A DNA stretch of 64,000 nucleotides from contig KN832882.1 of assembly GCA_000827325.1 (NCBI GenBank), positions 880,689 through 944,688 of the forward strand, in the 5' to 3' direction. Under the pieces are notes generated by a model. That model was given only the letters and a program-made list of their open reading frames with translations. It was not told the DNA's origin and searched no databases. Numbering within the stretch: the first letter of the stretch is position 1; each line of letters begins with the position of its first letter. Source of the stretch: Oidiodendron maius Zn. Its lineage: Eukaryota > Ascomycota > Leotiomycetes > Myxotrichaceae. A program made the position numbers and the translations under genes. Positions 52,500-63,271 of this stretch are shown here, piece after piece.

Positions 52500-55045
52500 T
52501 CATTCTTCGTGCAATACATCAGCAGTTCCGCTTCCGTTGGCTGAGAATTCATTAAACTGTATGGTTCTATAGGCGTCTTCGAAGCTTGACCCTTCAATAA
52601 AGGAATCCCAGGCCGACTTTTTAATTTAGTTCTGTATACAGGGGTGCAAGGTACGTAGACTTACCCAGTTAATATCCATTTCGTCAATCGACGGAGACGT
52701 GTTTTGCTCCAGAGCAAACTGGTCACTATGTGTTGCGGCACCCCAGTCAGGAATGGACGGGGGAAGCTCAGATTTCTGTGTATTCATGCAATCATCTTGT
52801 GTCTCAATACCAAGATTCTCAAATAGTTGAGATAAGACTCGAAAAACTTTCTGAGAATCCGGAGACAGATTTTGAGCTTCTTTCCATATGTTGTACGCGG
52901 TTCTAAGAGCTTCAAATATGGCTTTGTTCTCATGAACTCCGTCTAATGACTTCGTATAATTACCGTCCGTGGACTCTTTTCGATATCGAAGGTCTAGGCA
53001 AAGAATGACTGCCGGAAGCGCGAACACCTGACTGATTGGAGACACTCGGAACCAATATACCGCTTTTACAGAGTCCGTAGCTTTTCCAACTTCATATAGG
53101 ATACTTTGCTGATTCAATATTGCTATTGCAGAATTAATGCACTGCTCACGCGACCGGGTAAACTGAGTGCCATGTCTGCTTCGCACTAAAAACTGCCGAT
53201 GCAAAACACACACTCCGTAATGGAATAAGAGTTCTACTTGGACCATTCTGTTCACAGTCGCAGGAGAATAGTGTGTTGTCCGTTCTATATCCCGAATTCG
53301 GATATGTGAAGGCATTTGATGATATGCAGTTGATAGTTGCTTGTCGATTTGCAAGGCCTTCTCGTACGAATCATGCTGTAGGGAGCTGACAAAATCCATA
53401 ACTGCACCCAAGGGACGCAGAAGTCTCGCCTTTGCAATCAAATACGAAACGGGAGTGACTTCAGTCCACGGTCTAGATACCGGAAGTTCGCTAATTCCAT
53501 TGTAAAGCTCCCAGTCGTGAATATTTCTCGGTTCCACTGTGTCGTGATCCACTGCTCGTATCATGCTGGGTAGGCCGACCATAAATGAGGACACAGAGTC
53601 TAGGGTCAGAATGGAATACCAGACACGACGACGCATTTCCCCTTGGAAGACCGTTACGTTTGGATATAGTGAAGGGTCTCTGTTTTCAAATATCTTAGAA
53701 TGTGAAGCAGGGTATTTGGATAGAGTACGGACCGATGATATCCCATTTGCATCGCAACACGGATAATTACACCGCACATGACCCAGACTCCGACATTATC
53801 ATCTCTTTTACCCGATTGTTCCGCAAGAGCGTTATACATTAATGTCTCGATTGTATACGGCTGGCATTTCGTAATATCGGCCATCATCAAGCACTGAGAT
53901 GTTCGCAGTCGGTATAAATCGGAGAGGGATTTAGAAAGGCCCTCAAATTCAGGTGGCTCTGCATTGGGCTGGTTGAAAGAAGACATGGTCAAACTGAGAA
54001 TAGAAAAAAGTAAACCGAGCCACATTATATTCGTTTCCAAGGGAGACTTCCAATAGTCCTCACACTATGAGTACAGTTAGCCCAGATTATATAGTTTATT
54101 ATTATTCAAACTTGACTGGCCTGTTTCAGAAAAGTCGATTTATGTAAGATATCTTGGACGTGTGATTAGCTTCCTTATCGAACTTGATATGTATGTGACA
54201 GACGCGGATTCTTACGCAAAGAAGGCACAAGAAAATCTTCCTCGTCAAAGAATCTCTCTAAGAGTCTCTCCACAACAAGTTTTTCGGGAAGCGATGCTAA
54301 CAGTTCTGGCATTCCAATCGGACTGACAATGCCACACAAAAAGCTGGGTCCATCAGTAGTAGCACCAGCGAAGTGAGTAGACAAAGCTAAGTCGTACTGC
54401 TCCTCTTGCACTTGGTTCCAGGAAGTTTTCAACGCATTAAGCTGGTCCATTAGCAACAGCTATAAGAGGCTTTGAGGAATCCTGTACCTCATGCAGAACG
54501 TCACTCCAGTGGGATGCCCCAACGTAAACTGAGTGATCTTTATCGATTTTTAGCATGCCGCGACTCACCTTTGCTGTCTCTTTGTTGGTAATATCAGCCG
54601 CTTCTGGTGGAGAAGTTTGAGTGCTACTACCAGCAGGAGAACTATTCTGGGCTTGAGTGCTCTGACTGGGGGAACCCAACTCATTGTCGCTGTCTTTTTG
54701 GGACATTAAAGAAGTCACTAGGGTCTCTAGGCGGTCGATTCTGCTCTGCATACTCTCCACGTGTGCGTGGGAGAGTGTAGAGGCGGCTCTCCTTTCCGGA
54801 CCGGCGAAAACGCATGCAGCTGGCTCTTTTCGCATGATACAGTTCTGACATGGTTGCTGCCGGTCGCATTTCAGCCTATTTTATGATTAATTTTCGGTCT
54901 TATGGGATAGTTGGAGGAAACCAGACTTCCTGTAGCGGCATGGGCCGCACGAGAGTGGGACGCGGGCTTTTCTGCCCTGCTTGCGATCGTGGCCGTTCAA
55001 TTTCGGATCCGGCATCGCCGCGGACATATTATGCGGGTTCTCCAT
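52500..55045 (-). CDS. Zn2Cys6 transcription factor with Fungal_trans domain
   Basis: I derive seven minus-strand exons: 55045-54927, 54875-54488, 54441-54216, 54152-54112, 54058-53733, 53679-52665 and 52616-52500, about 743 aa, with all phases consistent. The cluster is split by intron 1: S-C-G-P-C-R-Y-R-K / L-K-C-D-R-Q-Q-P-C-Q-N-C...A-C-V-F, all six cysteines present. A coiled linker follows (S-M-Q-S-R-I-D-R-L-E-T-L-V-T-S-L). Then comes the Fungal_trans domain: L-V-V-E-R-L-L-E-R-F-F-D, L-H-I-L-H-K-S-T-F-L-K-Q, W-L-G-L-L-F-S-I-L-S-L, M-G-Y-H-R-D-P-S-L-Y-P and E-M-R-R-R-V-W. The last exon adds W-D-S-F-I-E-G-S-S-F-E-D. Without it a stop comes at 52626. The gene is divergent from an SDR gene with 355 bp between starts, so it may regulate that gene. 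Nuclear, target unknown. Confidence 0.88.
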
Positions 55046-55400
55046 GTTGATTCTAATAATATTATTAAGGCACGTTCAAGTCTTAACAAATTTCCAAAGA
55101 TGTATGCGAAGTGCGGAGATGTGTTTTGACACTTATCACGTGCGCTGGTTTTCTCCGTGGACTTCGCGGTCGCCCCCCCTTTAGTTCCTAACTCCGCAAG
55201 CGATAAAAAGGAGTAAGTATAAATATCGCGAGAGAATCGTTAGAGAGGACAATAACTAGGTGTCTTCTCCGTATCTCCTTTGGTTATTATTTTATTCATC
55301 TATACCCGACTTTGCGATCGCTACTTAATAAATACGGCACCTTTATAGAGGATACACTATAAACGGGAAAGGCCACACCCGGTGTCCATTTCAATCCACC
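55046..55400. promoter_or_regulatory. Divergent promoter between Zn2Cys6 regulator and SDR
   Basis: 355 bp between two ATGs facing away from each other. CGG/CCG triplets of the kind bound by zinc-cluster proteins occur at the edges, but no clear spaced pair stands out. An AT-rich stretch (TATAAATATCGCG) near 55218-55230 could be a TATA region. Confidence 0.45.
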
Positions 55401-56396
55401 ATGTCTTTCCTAGCGGCTTTCATTTACCGCCAATTTATTCATGAGCCTCCTGCTCCAACTGCATCTTTCAAGGGCAGGACCATCATTGTCACCGGCAGCA
55501 ATAGCGGCTTAGGTCGAGAGGCCTGCCGAATGATGGTCCGCCTTGGTGCATCCCGGGTCATTCTTGCTTGTCGAAATGTTGACAAGGGGAAGATAGCAGC
55601 AAAGGATATTCAAGCGACAACGTCTTGCTCGCCAGACATGCTTGAGGTGTGGCAACTTGACATGAGCTCATATGCATCGGTCTTAGCTTTTGCTGAGAAA
55701 GTCAATGCGGACCTGCCGCGACTTGATGTGTTGTTAGCAAACGCCGGCAGGGTCACACGAAAGTTCGGAATGACGGAGGACAATGAAGAGAGCATTACTA
55801 CACATGTCGTCTCCTTGTCATTGCTCGCCTTCCTTGTCCTCCCCAAACTCCGCGAAACCGCTATGAAATTCAACACGCTGACCCACTTTACGGCAACTGC
55901 TTCCGAGCTGTATGAGGTTGCTAAGTTCAAAGAACGTAAAGTACCGGATGGGAAGATCTTTGCCACCCTTAATGACAAAAGTAAAGCAAATATGGAAGAC
56001 CGTTACAATGTCTCGAAGCTACTGTTGATGTTCGTCATTAGACAGGTGGCTACAATGTTCCCCCTCGACTCCCGCCAAATCATCATGAACTGCGTAGCTC
56101 CGGGCTTTTGTCACAGCGAGCTTGGGATGAATGAAATTAATGGTCCTATTTTAAGCCGACTCGTGCAGATTGTGAAGAATATTCTCTGTCGCCCAACTGA
56201 GGTTGGCGCCCGGACCCTCGTATATGGAGCAAGTGCCGGTGCGAACACACACGGTCAATATCTACCGGACTGCAAAATCACGCCTATGAAGGGACTCGCC
56301 AAGGGAAAGGAAGGAAGGGAACTACAAAATCGAGTTTGGATGGAGTTGAAGGAGAAGCTGGAACAAATACGACCTGGTGTCACTTCTCCGTCTTAG
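55401..56396 (+). CDS. Short-chain dehydrogenase/reductase, retinol-dehydrogenase-like
   Basis: Single exon, 331 aa. The cofactor motif is I-I-V-T-G-S-N-S-G-L-G-R-E (T-G-x-x-x-G-x-G, residues about 29-41), then A-C-R-N-V-D-K-G-K and Q-L-D-M-S-S-Y-A-S-V at the adenine and strand-3 positions. L-L-A-N-A-G (N-A-G) is present, and the catalytic pair is Y202-x-x-x-K206 in Y-N-V-S-K. The catalytic Ser seems to be in T-A-T-A-S-E-L-Y. A hydrophobic N-terminus (F-L-A-A-F-I-Y) may bind membranes. Family members oxidise or reduce alcohol or keto groups with NADP(H), and fungal members frequently act in secondary metabolism. It is paired head to head with the Zn2Cys6 gene. Confidence 0.88.
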   Translation: MSFLAAFIYRQFIHEPPAPTASFKGRTIIVTGSNSGLGREACRMMVRLGASRVILACRNVDKGKIAAKDIQATTSCSPDMLEVWQLDMSSYASVLAFAEKVNADLPRLDVLLANAGRVTRKFGMTEDNEESITTHVVSLSLLAFLVLPKLRETAMKFNTLTHFTATASELYEVAKFKERKVPDGKIFATLNDKSKANMEDRYNVSKLLLMFVIRQVATMFPLDSRQIIMNCVAPGFCHSELGMNEINGPILSRLVQIVKNILCRPTEVGARTLVYGASAGANTHGQYLPDCKITPMKGLAKGKEGRELQNRVWMELKEKLEQIRPGVTSPS

Positions 56397-57391
56397 TCTT
56401 ATCGGTCCCTGGGACAGGTTAGATCAAGGATTCAGTGAGAGAACGACGGGAATACTTTCTTTGGTAAACATTGTACTATATAAGACGCCCGTATTTTATC
56501 TATTCCTTCTTTTATTAAGGAAGAGAGTTGTAATTTTGTCGCTATCAATGAATCCTCTTGCAAAAATCCAGGAATTAAATGCCGCCATTCCACCTGCCCC
56601 AACCCCCTTCCTACCATCTATCTCTCTCGTATTCTCCCTTTTACTTGTAACTGAATAATTTAATAATTCTGCGACCAGGTCGCAAAAAAACATTATTTGG
56701 GGTGTAAATTTAAATTCAATGGGATTAAAGTATTGCCTTATCATTTTCAGTAGTCCTGCTTGCAAATCCGCATCTGTTCTCGAAAATATGAATAAGTAAA
56801 CGAGTAGAATATCTCAAGTCACCAAGGTTGATGTTAAATCCCTCCAGTAAATATTTAATCGTTAGAATATTAACGCCGTTATAAAGTAACCTCTCAATAT
56901 TGGAAACTATTTAGAAATTTCTTATACACAGTGGAGATTGGTAATATAATGGAAAATAGAAGCAACTCGAATATATGCACAGCTTATTCGTAAAGAATAT
57001 GATTGACAACATCGATGACTACCACCAATTCCTCCTAATACTAGAAACAAAGGGCAAGGTCACAAACAGGATATAAATAATGGCCACAATATTCCCTCCT
57101 AATTATAACCTGACATGGCGGAGTAAGATTTACGTTGTAAGGGAAGGGCATGACATTTAAATCCGAGCAAATTACTAATAGTAGTCAGGAGAGGTGAAGT
57201 GAAAGGTATTTCTACCTAGGCAGATAGTATGATAAAACGATACTAAATCCTTGTATTAAATAAAATGATGCTTAAACTAGATTTTGCAATTGCCGTCGGG
57301 TACTCCTATGTCATTAGGTTTCCTAGGAAAGACGAAAGTCTACCGTATCTCTAAGTCCCCACCTCCCAAAACGTCACTCAGTCAAGTACAT
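56397..57391. other. AT-rich intergenic, no gene seen
   Basis: About 1 kb of low-GC sequence, especially 56660-57290, with no coding frame. It lies between the 3' ends of the SDR (plus) and the aspartic protease (minus). Confidence 0.5.
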
Positions 57392-59425
57392 TTACAACAT
57401 GGCAATGACTGCGACAGCGGCCATGAGAACAGCAACGACGCTAGCGGCGGCCTTACCAGCGCTGCCAGTGAAGGTAGGCAGGGGTGTGTAGCTGGGCTGG
57501 ATCGGGTACACAGAGCCAGTGGCGGTGGCGACAGGGCTAGTCCCTGTCTCGGGGCAATAGGTGGTGTAAGCGCTGATGACCTCCGTGGTTGTCTGGCCGT
57601 AAGGGCAGTTGGTGACGGTCGGTGCACAGGAGGAAATTGTATACACAGTAGTAGAGTACACTATGGAGATGGATCCGGACGCAGTAGAGTTACCGACTGG
57701 GTAAGAGGCTTGGCTAGAAGCTTGGTATGTGGAAGCCGGGTAAGTTGAGGCAGGGGCAGTAGTTGTTGCTGGGGCGCTCGTAGTCGTCGCTGGGGACGAG
57801 GTGGATGTTGTCTCTGACGAGGTTTTTGACGAGGTTTTGGACGAGGTCTTTGACGAGGTCTTGGATGTGGTGGTGGTGGAGGCCTTACCACAGTCACCGA
57901 CGAGAGATGGGACGGCGTTGACGCCCTTTCCAATTTCCACAAGATGTGTACCGCAGTTGGCAGCTTGGGCAATGTGGATATTCTGGTTGTCTTGATCAAA
58001 AACAGCTGAATCCTTAATTAGCTGTGCATCATATAAAGGCACTATTGTTTAATTCCTTACCATATGCGGCTCTGAGGAAGGAGTCTGCAACGTGCATTAG
58101 TATGTAGTATGATGTCTAGATCTTGAACTCACCTCCAAGTAAGACAATTTGACTATTCTTATGTACGCCAAGGTAGCAAGCCTGTCCTTGTTGTGCCCAG
58201 ATGAACTGCTTGTATGGAACTTTAATTTCCTTGGTTCCGAAGGTGAAGTCCATAGTTCCATCCTGAGAGGTATAGGAGCAGTCAACTTTATACAGGTCTG
58301 CGACTGCGTCGTAAGTAGCATCGAAGTCAGCAACGATTTCGTCGACAAGCGCGTCTGGGAGAATTGAAATGGTAGAGCCGCTATCGAGAACGACGGGTTG
58401 GTTTGTGGAAGGGTACTTCTTTGCCGCTTGTCCGGGCTTGGTAATGCCAATGGAGTTCATATTGACCCAATAGCTGCGAAACGTTAGCAGGACTTACGGT
58501 GACCTTGGTGAAAGATATACAGACCGAGCAAGGCGATCAGGAGCCGATGCCGGGGGGATGATTGGGAGCTTCTCTAGAGCACCCTCATACTTCCCGGTAT
58601 CAATACCGCCAAAGATGATGGATCCTGACTATGGTTAGCTAACGAGATCTAGAATACGAGCGGAATATCGTTTCTCTTACCATCGGGACTGTCGACATCA
58701 CGGAGATCAAGACTGAAGGCGCGACTATTGGTGAATCCTTCCGAAGCCAGATTATCAATGAGCGTTGGGTTACCAGTGCCAGCTACTGTGAGGCCATCAT
58801 ATGGCCCAACAGCTATGATACCGGTAGCCAGATCTACGGACTTGCCGCAAATACCGATTTCCTGGTTCGTAATTTTGGCGTCTATATTGAAGTCTTGTAA
58901 GCATATGTGGAAGGAGAGGGAAAAGGTAACCTACTTCCGACCGTGAGGACGTCAGTCACGAAAGTGCCGTTTGCCTCACCCACTCCGTAGGTAAGAGTCA
59001 TTGGAAGTCCCTCATTTTTAAGAGAGGTAGAGGCTTGCCAGTTAAACTGATTAATCGACTCGCAAAATGCTACTGATCCAGAAGATCCAGAAGTCGCACA
59101 CTCTGGGTTAACCCATGTAGAAGATGATCCTGTGTCAAGGCTAAGAGTGGTCTTCTGACCGGGAGTTCCAACGAGAACTACACAGTTAGGCACAAATGAA
59201 AAAAGGTGTACAGAGGCTGCCGAACTCACCATCTACTAAGTAAGAGGTTCCCTGAAAGCTGTTGATTACGTTGACATCATTCTGTCTCTTTGACAAGGCC
59301 GAAGACTGGTGTACCGCAGTAACAGGGAGCTTGAGAAGGGAAGAGCTTCGTGCATTATTAGAAATGGCAGAGGCCGACGACAGAGATGCTAGGCCAAGAG
59401 CGGCCGTCAAAAGAGTGTACTGCAT
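57392..59425 (-). CDS. GPI-anchored pepsin-type aspartic protease
   Basis: I derive seven minus-strand exons: 59425-59230, 59177-58935, 58881-58681, 58624-58525, 58473-58133, 58084-58061 (24 nt) and 58005-57392, about 572 aa with all phases consistent. The signal peptide is Q-Y-T-L-L-T-A-A-L-G-L-A-S-L-S-S-A-S-A. A short propeptide ends at L-S-K-R, a Kex2-type site. Both catalytic aspartates are present: D80 in L-D-T-G-S-S-S-T-W-V and D277 in V-L-D-S-G-S-T-I-S. The catalytic domain ends near A-A-N-C-G. A Ser/Thr-rich linker with T-S-S-K repeats, a V-Y-T-I-S-S-C...Y-T-T-Y-C-P-E segment and a hydrophobic GPI tail (V-V-A-V-L-M-A-A-V-A-V-I-A-M-L) follow. Yapsin or OpsB-type proteases of this plan work at the cell surface in wall-protein processing. 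Confidence 0.92.
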
Positions 59426-60129
59426 GATTCCAGTGAACGAGTGATAACTGTATCATACAAAAGAGACTTTGAGGTGAAATTGAGTTAACTTAACGAAGAG
59501 GCTGCTCTGGGGAAAGAGATCTTTTTATAGCCTATATACTCTCTCTACCAAGAGTTCCTCCGACTGCATACACACGGCCGAATCCGACAACTGGTGAGAG
59601 CAAAGTGGTGCAGGGTCTTAGCTCTCCTTTGTCCCTGTTCCTGGTTCTCTTTAGCCCCTTGGCCCCTTGGGCCCGTATGGCGTGAAGGCTGAACGATACC
59701 GAATGAGATAGTGTACACTGCATGGGCAAAGATGGGGTTGGGAATGACCATGCAATTCACGTGTTTAGAGATTGCCCAGGACCTGTCCCAGGGTTCTAAA
59801 TAAGGCTCGACGGTACAGAGTGTACGTAAGTATTGAGGCTTACCGTCCCACGCGATAGGCGTTAGAGTAGGGGACACATGCAGGTCTTCGGATATTGCAC
59901 TAAGGCCAGTTTCTGGGCGCCACTTGGCATCTCTAAGATTTCATGCACGGCGTCGGCTACGACTGTCAACCTCTTAATGTCTATTCCGTCCTTTTCGACA
60001 TGAAAAGGGGGCTATGAACGTACGGCTTCGGAGATGATTGAGCGGAATCCCATTCTTGAACTGAACACTTCACTTTGTGCTTAGTGAGGTTCATGAAAGA
60101 GTCGAGGCACAAAATATTAATTTTAGCTA
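59426..60129. other. Promoter of the aspartic protease and 3' flank of the KNH-like gene
   Basis: Contains the TATA box noted below. The frames of 65-110 codons on the minus strand (59532-59877) look accidental. Confidence 0.5.
59521..59529 (-). promoter_or_regulatory. TATA box of the aspartic protease gene
   Basis: TATAAAAAG on the minus strand, about 96 bp before the ATG at 59425, the usual distance and sequence for a fungal TATA box with a short leader. Confidence 0.55.
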
Positions 60130-61405
60130 TTAAAATAAAACACGTAATATCACTGCAGGTATAATTGCGACTGCAAAGCTCTCCCAGACGCCTAGACCCC
60201 GCATTGCAGTACGACTGCTGGCGTTCGTCTTACCAGCTTCTGGTCCCGTAGATGTACTGCTACTTGTGCCGCTCCCTGCCGTTGTAGATCCTCCTGTAAT
60301 GGCAGCCTCACTCGTGACAACTCCTGCAGTGGTCAAAGCGACTCCCGTCAGGGTTTCAGTTAATCCTCGCTTGTGCTCCCATGCAGCCCTTTTCATGCCT
60401 GCTACCGTCATTGATGTAAAACAGAATAGCTCTGAGTTCAGTGGAGTTGTAGCCCATCCATTAGGACAACACACGCTGCTTGTTCCGCTCACAGAATATG
60501 TGATGTAGCCGCTGGTGTGGCAGACCCCATTGCCAGCATTGACGCCCGGTTGGGACGCCTCTGGGGTGGGGTCGCAGGCCACTAATGAAATTATGGTTGT
60601 TACGTCGCCAGAGGTGATCTGAGTGGTGCTGGGCGTTACTGGGGTTGGACATTGTAGGGCTTGAGCAAACACCCCGGTAGCAAAAGCAGTATTTATAGCG
60701 GTACTCCGATCTACAGTAGTGGGTGGGGTGGCAGATGCTGTCGTGGGAGGGGAATTTCCCAGTGGAGAGCTTCCAAAGAAAAGGGAGCTGTCTGAAGCCG
60801 GAACTATGGGATAGATGGTCTCGACTCGTCCAGAAGTGGTAATTGTGCATGGGGGTTGGTATCCGGTGTAAGTGTAGTCTGGGAGTGGAGGGAGCCCACA
60901 GCCATTATAAGTTGCCCCTGCAGTGTTAACAGGAGCAGGAAATGGTCCAGCCGAGGAGGTCTGAGATGGACTGATGATGAAAATCCCTGTTGTGTCGGAC
61001 AACATAAAGGGATTGTAGCCAATGCTGAACGAGTGATGGCCTGCGGGAATATTGAGAGGCACATTGTACGTCCACGAGCCGTTGTTGGGGGCGTTTGCTG
61101 CATGATATTAGTCAGGGCGCCAAAAAGGAAAGAAGCTGTAAATGAAAGCATGTCTTACAGAGAATGTCGGTTGAACCATAAGGGATATTTTGGTCTGGGA
61201 GGTCCGGAAAATAGTTGTTCAATGTAATATATACAGCTTCTGTAGGATCGCCTCCAGTCCAGGTGAGCGTGTAGGGCTTGCCTGGAACTGGTGGAAAGGA
61301 TGCCACATCGGCAGTGAACTTGTACACCGTGCTCTGACCAGCGATTATACCAATATGGCCCAGCGCGTAGAGCGACCAGGAACCATACCACCAAGGATTA
61401 TGCAT
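60130..61405 (-). CDS. Kre9/KNH-like Ser/Thr-rich GPI-anchored surface protein
   Basis: Minus-strand exons 61405-61159 and 61097-60130 (61-nt intron) give about 404 aa. The start at 61405 gives a hydrophobic stretch (W-S-L-Y-A-L-G-H-I-G-I-I-A-G) acting as signal peptide, though a weak one. Residues about 25-115 match the Kre9/Knh1-type beta-sandwich (PF10342): P-G-K-P-Y-T-L-T-W-T-G-G, V-Y-I-T-L-N-N-Y, then G-S-W-T-Y-N-V-P, F-S-I-G-Y-N. A Ser/Thr/Pro-rich part follows with a small cysteine cluster (V-C-H-T-S-G-Y-I-T-Y-S...V-C-C-P-N-G-W...F-C-F-T) and a GPI-type tail (F-A-V-A-I-I-P-A-V-I-L-R-V-L-F). KNH proteins take part in beta-1,6-glucan assembly, but most filamentous members are undefined surface proteins. 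Confidence 0.78.
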
Positions 61406-62096
61406 TGATTAAGGACGGTCAGGCGGCAGAGGAAGAGGGAAGCTGTGCCTCGGTCAGGGAGTGGCGCTCGGCATAAGCTAAAGCGGCAAAGTGAGGAACA
61501 CGGCAGGGCTGACATAGATCGCTGGATGGAAGCCACGAGGTAACGAGATACGAGCCGTATGGTGGATCAAACAGCCAAGCCTACGGAGATGTCCTTGGTA
61601 ACGGATCGGGCGATCTGAAGGATTTGTGTCCGCCATGACTGAGAAACGGCACGCTAGTACCGAAATTTGCGCGTCGGATCCCTTACCTGAAATCCACCAA
61701 TAAAGGCACATTCCGGTTATACGAGCTGCCTTCTGGCATTCTGGCATCCTTCCGATGAGCGTTACGCCACATGGGTCCGGCTGTGGGTTGGCAGAATATC
61801 ACTCACAATGACAAAGTAAATGAACGTGTAACAGAGATTCCTAATCCAACTTACTCATTTGATCACCTTTTTGACTTTGGGCTCGCACGATCGGCCGTAC
61901 AACAATTCGTTTTGCGCGCTGTTCTGTACTATGCTACTTTTCCACCCAACCAGAATGGTCCCGACGCCTTGATGACGGAAGCATCCACACAATCTCCGAG
62001 TGGAGCCCGTTCGATGTCTCGGAGTTTGGTTGCATCACAGTCTGAATTTTCGGCTTTCGTACTCTACCGTGCCTTCAAACTGTCCGCATGTTTGCC
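61406..62096. other. Intergenic, no gene seen
   Basis: Promoter of the KNH-like gene and 3' flank of the aquaporin gene. A 116-codon plus-strand frame (61771-62121) overlaps the aquaporin end in antisense and is not protein-like. Confidence 0.45.
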
Positions 62097-63271
62097 TCAT
62101 ACAGGCCTGCGGTCCTCGTAGACTGGGTGCATGTGCATTGTATTGTTACCTGGTACAATATCTCCTTGCGGTGTTTGATTGCCGACAACAAGATTATGAT
62201 TAACTGGTGGCAATTGACTGTTGACAGCAGTATCATGATTAACCGCCGTGGCGCCAGATACGGTCCGTTGATGATCGGATGTCTTCAGAGCGTTCTCAGG
62301 CTCACCATTGACATTAGGGACTGGTCGATCTTTCAGGGCCTGTTCATCTGGCTCACTGAAGTCTTGGCCAGGGTTGCAAGTTTGATAGCGCATGCTATGC
62401 AACAAGCCATAGAAGGCAGATGCCAAGAGAGAGCCGAGTAGCGGGCCCACAAAGTATATCCAAAAGTATCCTGGGAAGTGGTGATTTACCGCCGCAGGTC
62501 CAAGGGACCGAGCAAAGTTAAGAGAGCCACCAGTGAAGTAAATGCCTGTTTCAGTGTCAGTTTAAAAAGACATTTCCTATTGGGAGCGGACTAACCGCAG
62601 AGTTCTGTGAGAAAGAACGTCAGGCCGATTCCTACCGGCGCCAAATATGTGGATCTGTGCTTGACTACCGCAAGCATAATGATAACAAATACCAGTTGTG
62701 CTGTAAGGAACATCTCGATGAATAACCCCTGGGAAATAGATGTTCCCCCGCCTAGAGTGGTCTCTACATTGAGAGGGCCTGGGAAGAGGCACGACACGAC
62801 TGCAGCCGCACAGATTCCACCAGCAATTTGAGCTAGGAAAACCAGCACGCTACGGACTGCTGGCAGCCCGCCGACAAGGAATAACGCAAGCGTAACCTTT
62901 TAAATGTTAGATCATGAAGAGAAACTTTTGAGGGTATTGCTTACTGATGGGTTGAATAGTCCACCGGTGATGCGATAAAAGGCCCAGACATTAACTGTCA
63001 GCGAGAAGCCAAATGCAAGAGCCGCAAACAGGAGATTAGACGTATTCGGGGGAGACCCAGGTGCTGGCATTGGCGTGTTGGAGATCTGGGTTCCTGAGAA
63101 GGACCAGAACAAAAAGAGAAATGTCCCAACAAACTCGCCAATGACCGCGATGACATTGTTGCGAGTGTTGTCCGCGAGGCCGAGCATGGTCAACTGCTGC
63201 CCTCCATTTCGAGAAGTGGGAGGAGAAGCCAAGCCGTTCGCCCGAGACGATCGTGTGCGAAACAACTTCAT
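62097..63271 (-). CDS. Aquaporin / MIP-family channel with altered NPA boxes
   Basis: Minus-strand exons 63271-62945, 62896-62596 and 62545-62097 give about 358 aa. I start at the ATG at 63271 (A-C-A-A-T-G-A). An in-frame ATG at 63370 would add 33 residues of no clear role. Six membrane spans are visible: V-I-A-V-I-G-E-F-V-G-T-F-L-F-L-F (with the E of helix 1), L-F-A-A-L-A-F-G-F, L-V-F-L-A-Q-I-A-G-G-I, M-F-L-T-A-Q-L-V-F-V-I-I-M-L, V-G-I-G-L-T-F-F-L, and F-W-I-Y-F-V-G-P-L-L-G-S. The first half-helix box reads F-N-P-S-V in place of N-P-A and the second L-N-F-A-R-S in place of N-P-A-R-S. The intron falls exactly at the first box. The polar C-terminal tail is about 90 residues. Transport of water or small neutral solutes is expected. 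Selectivity cannot be read here. Confidence 0.87.
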
